Shown: one piece after another, positions 62,868-64,000 of the stretch
Position numbering within the stretch: the first letter of the stretch is position 1
Layout: each line of letters begins with the position of its first letter
Origin: Cupriavidus necator N-1
GTDB lineage: Bacteria > Pseudomonadota > Gammaproteobacteria > Burkholderiales > Burkholderiaceae
DNA length: 64,000 nt
Assembly: GCF_000219215.1 (NCBI RefSeq)
Contig: NC_015727.1
Span: forward strand, 372,001 to 436,000
Direction: 5' to 3'
Notes under the pieces: model-generated
What the model was told of the DNA's origin: nothing
The model's database searches: none
The model's input: only the letters and a program-made list of their open reading frames with translations
Translations under genes and position numbers: made by a program

Positions 62868-64000
62868 ATGACTGACGATCGGAAGAAGCTCGCCGAGCTT
62901 CGCGCGGAAGTGCGGTCCTGGCTTGCGCAGAATGTACCGGCCGACTGGCGGTCGGAGATGACCGGCACCCGGACCGAAGACTTCGTTTCGTTCCAGAGAA
63001 AGTGGATGAAGACGCTGGTGGACGCAGGTTATGCCACCGCCCATTGGCCGGAAGGCTGGCATGGAGGCGGTCGGTCGCTCGACGAACAGCTGGTCATCGT
63101 TGAGGAAATGGTGCGCGCCGGCGCACCGCGTCTGATTCTGTATTTCATTTCCTTGTACCACACGGCAATGACGCTGGCGGAGTGGGGGACGGAAGAACAG
63201 AAAGCGCGCCACCTGCCGGCAATTCTGCATGGCGAGATCTGGTGCCAGGGATTCTCCGAGCCGAATGCTGGTTCCGACCTCGCATCTCTCAAGACCCGGG
63301 CGCATCGCGACGGCGATCATTACGTCGTCAACGGACAGAAGATCTGGTCCACGCTCGGGCAGCATGCGGACTATTGCCTTCTCCTGGTGCGCACCGACGC
63401 GACCGGGCCGAAGCAGGCTGGAATCACTTTCCTGCTGATGGATATGAAATCGCCGGGCGTTGAATGCCGGCCAATCCGGCAGATCACCGGCGATGAAGAA
63501 TTCGCCGAAATTTTCCTGACCGATGTGCGAATTCCGGTGGCGAACCGCATCGGCGAGGAAAACCAGGGCTGGCGGGTGGCGCAGACCACGTTGAGTTCGG
63601 AGCGCGGCGTGACGATCTTCGAGCTTGCGGAACGGCTATCGTGGTCGCGCTGGCGTTTGCTGGAAGCGATTTCGGATGGCAACGGCGCGGTGGTTGACGA
63701 CCAGTTGCGACGCGAGGCGGTCGACGTGTTCATCAAGATCGAGGCGTTGCGTGCGCTGGTCAGGGCGATGATGTCGGACATGATGGCGGGCAAGGATATC
63801 GGCGGCGCCGCGTCGATCGTCAAGCAGCTGTACGCACAGGTGCTGCGGGAGTTCACGGCACTCGGGCTGCGGGCGGACCCGGCCGCGCCATTGCTGGCGC
63901 CGTTTACGCTGGGTGGCGGGCACGAAACCGGCAACTGGTCCTTCGATTACATGAATTCATTCATGTGGACCATCGCGGGGGGCACCAATGAAATCCAGCG
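62868..64000 (+). CDS. acyl-CoA dehydrogenase (runs off the right edge)
   Basis: A 377-residue partial acyl-CoA dehydrogenase. It reads MTDDRKKLAELRAEVRSWL at the start, then CQGFSEPNAGSDLASLKTRA and NGQKIWSTLGQHADYCLLLVRT for FAD and substrate binding. Near the end lies IAGGTNEIQ, the usual last core motif, so the gene must end within a few tens of codons past 64000. It belongs to the large FadE17/26-like branch that often works on steroid or branched side chains. It starts 171 bp after the disrupted paralogue; EtfAB is its presumed electron acceptor. Confidence 0.9.
   Translation, partial: MTDDRKKLAELRAEVRSWLAQNVPADWRSEMTGTRTEDFVSFQRKWMKTLVDAGYATAHWPEGWHGGGRSLDEQLVIVEEMVRAGAPRLILYFISLYHTAMTLAEWGTEEQKARHLPAILHGEIWCQGFSEPNAGSDLASLKTRAHRDGDHYVVNGQKIWSTLGQHADYCLLLVRTDATGPKQAGITFLLMDMKSPGVECRPIRQITGDEEFAEIFLTDVRIPVANRIGEENQGWRVAQTTLSSERGVTIFELAERLSWSRWRLLEAISDGNGAVVDDQLRREAVDVFIKIEALRALVRAMMSDMMAGKDIGGAASIVKQLYAQVLREFTALGLRADPAAPLLAPFTLGGGHETGNWSFDYMNSFMWTIAGGTNEIQ

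Noticed and set aside
1..64000. CRISPR arrays, tRNA or rRNA genes, insertion sequences, integrases
   Set aside because: I looked for direct-repeat arrays, cloverleaf-like segments and transposase motifs and saw none.

Overview
The window is a dense, GC-rich stretch of a Gram-negative genome, most like a Burkholderiales betaproteobacterium of the Cupriavidus/Ralstonia kind. The main pointers are two Bug-type periplasmic receptors, a Burkholderia-style trimeric porin, fused indolepyruvate:ferredoxin oxidoreductases and codon use rich in G/C at third positions. I see no rRNA, tRNA, CRISPR array, insertion sequence or phage gene. About 46 genes can be supported, almost all catabolic, plus four degraded gene remnants.

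Layout. (A) 1-13618: the tail of a probable regulator, an IclR regulator, and a divergent rightward run of carotenoid-cleavage-type oxygenase, CoA ligase, second carotenoid oxygenase, thiolase, enoyl-CoA hydratase (ECH), SDR, two Bug receptors, porin and an APH-like kinase. (B) 13506-19805, leftward: ECH, amidohydrolase, an unusual alpha/beta-hydrolase/flavin-reductase fusion, a ketosteroid-dehydrogenase-like flavoprotein and a truncated ECH. (C) 20140-28400: an AraC regulator, then a leftward run of amidohydrolase, quinone-reductase-like dehydrogenase, CoA ligase, nitroreductase, etfB and etfA. (D) 28769-31310, rightward: alpha/beta hydrolase, alpha-methylacyl-CoA racemase-like protein and a SnoaL-like protein; then a tight leftward operon at 31424-35331 of thiolase, SDR, old-yellow-enzyme and SDR. 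(E) 35820-44307, rightward: a CoA-ligase remnant, SDR, APH-like kinase overlapping an acyl-CoA dehydrogenase (ACAD), amidohydrolase and a 1161-aa indolepyruvate oxidoreductase. (F) 44362-54214: a SnoaL-like protein (leftward), a second ketosteroid-dehydrogenase-like flavoprotein, and an envelope module of DUF1302, DUF1329, YCF48-like and RND proteins. (G) 54487-64000: an amidohydrolase (leftward), a second indolepyruvate oxidoreductase, two ECHs, an ACAD broken by three one-base indels, and an ACAD running off the end.

How the genes fit together (inference): the island looks built to take up a hydrophobic, probably branched or ring-containing unsaturated compound (porin, Bug receptors, DUF1302/DUF1329/RND). 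It would be opened by double-bond cleavage and flavin-dependent desaturation, activated by CoA ligases and degraded by beta-oxidation-like steps. EtfAB would collect electrons from the ACADs, the racemase would fix alpha-methyl stereochemistry, and the kinase/ACAD pair could handle 4-hydroxyacyl-CoA. Many functions occur twice, and remnants of further copies survive, so the region seems to have grown by duplication and then partly decayed. The actual substrate cannot be read from the sequence.
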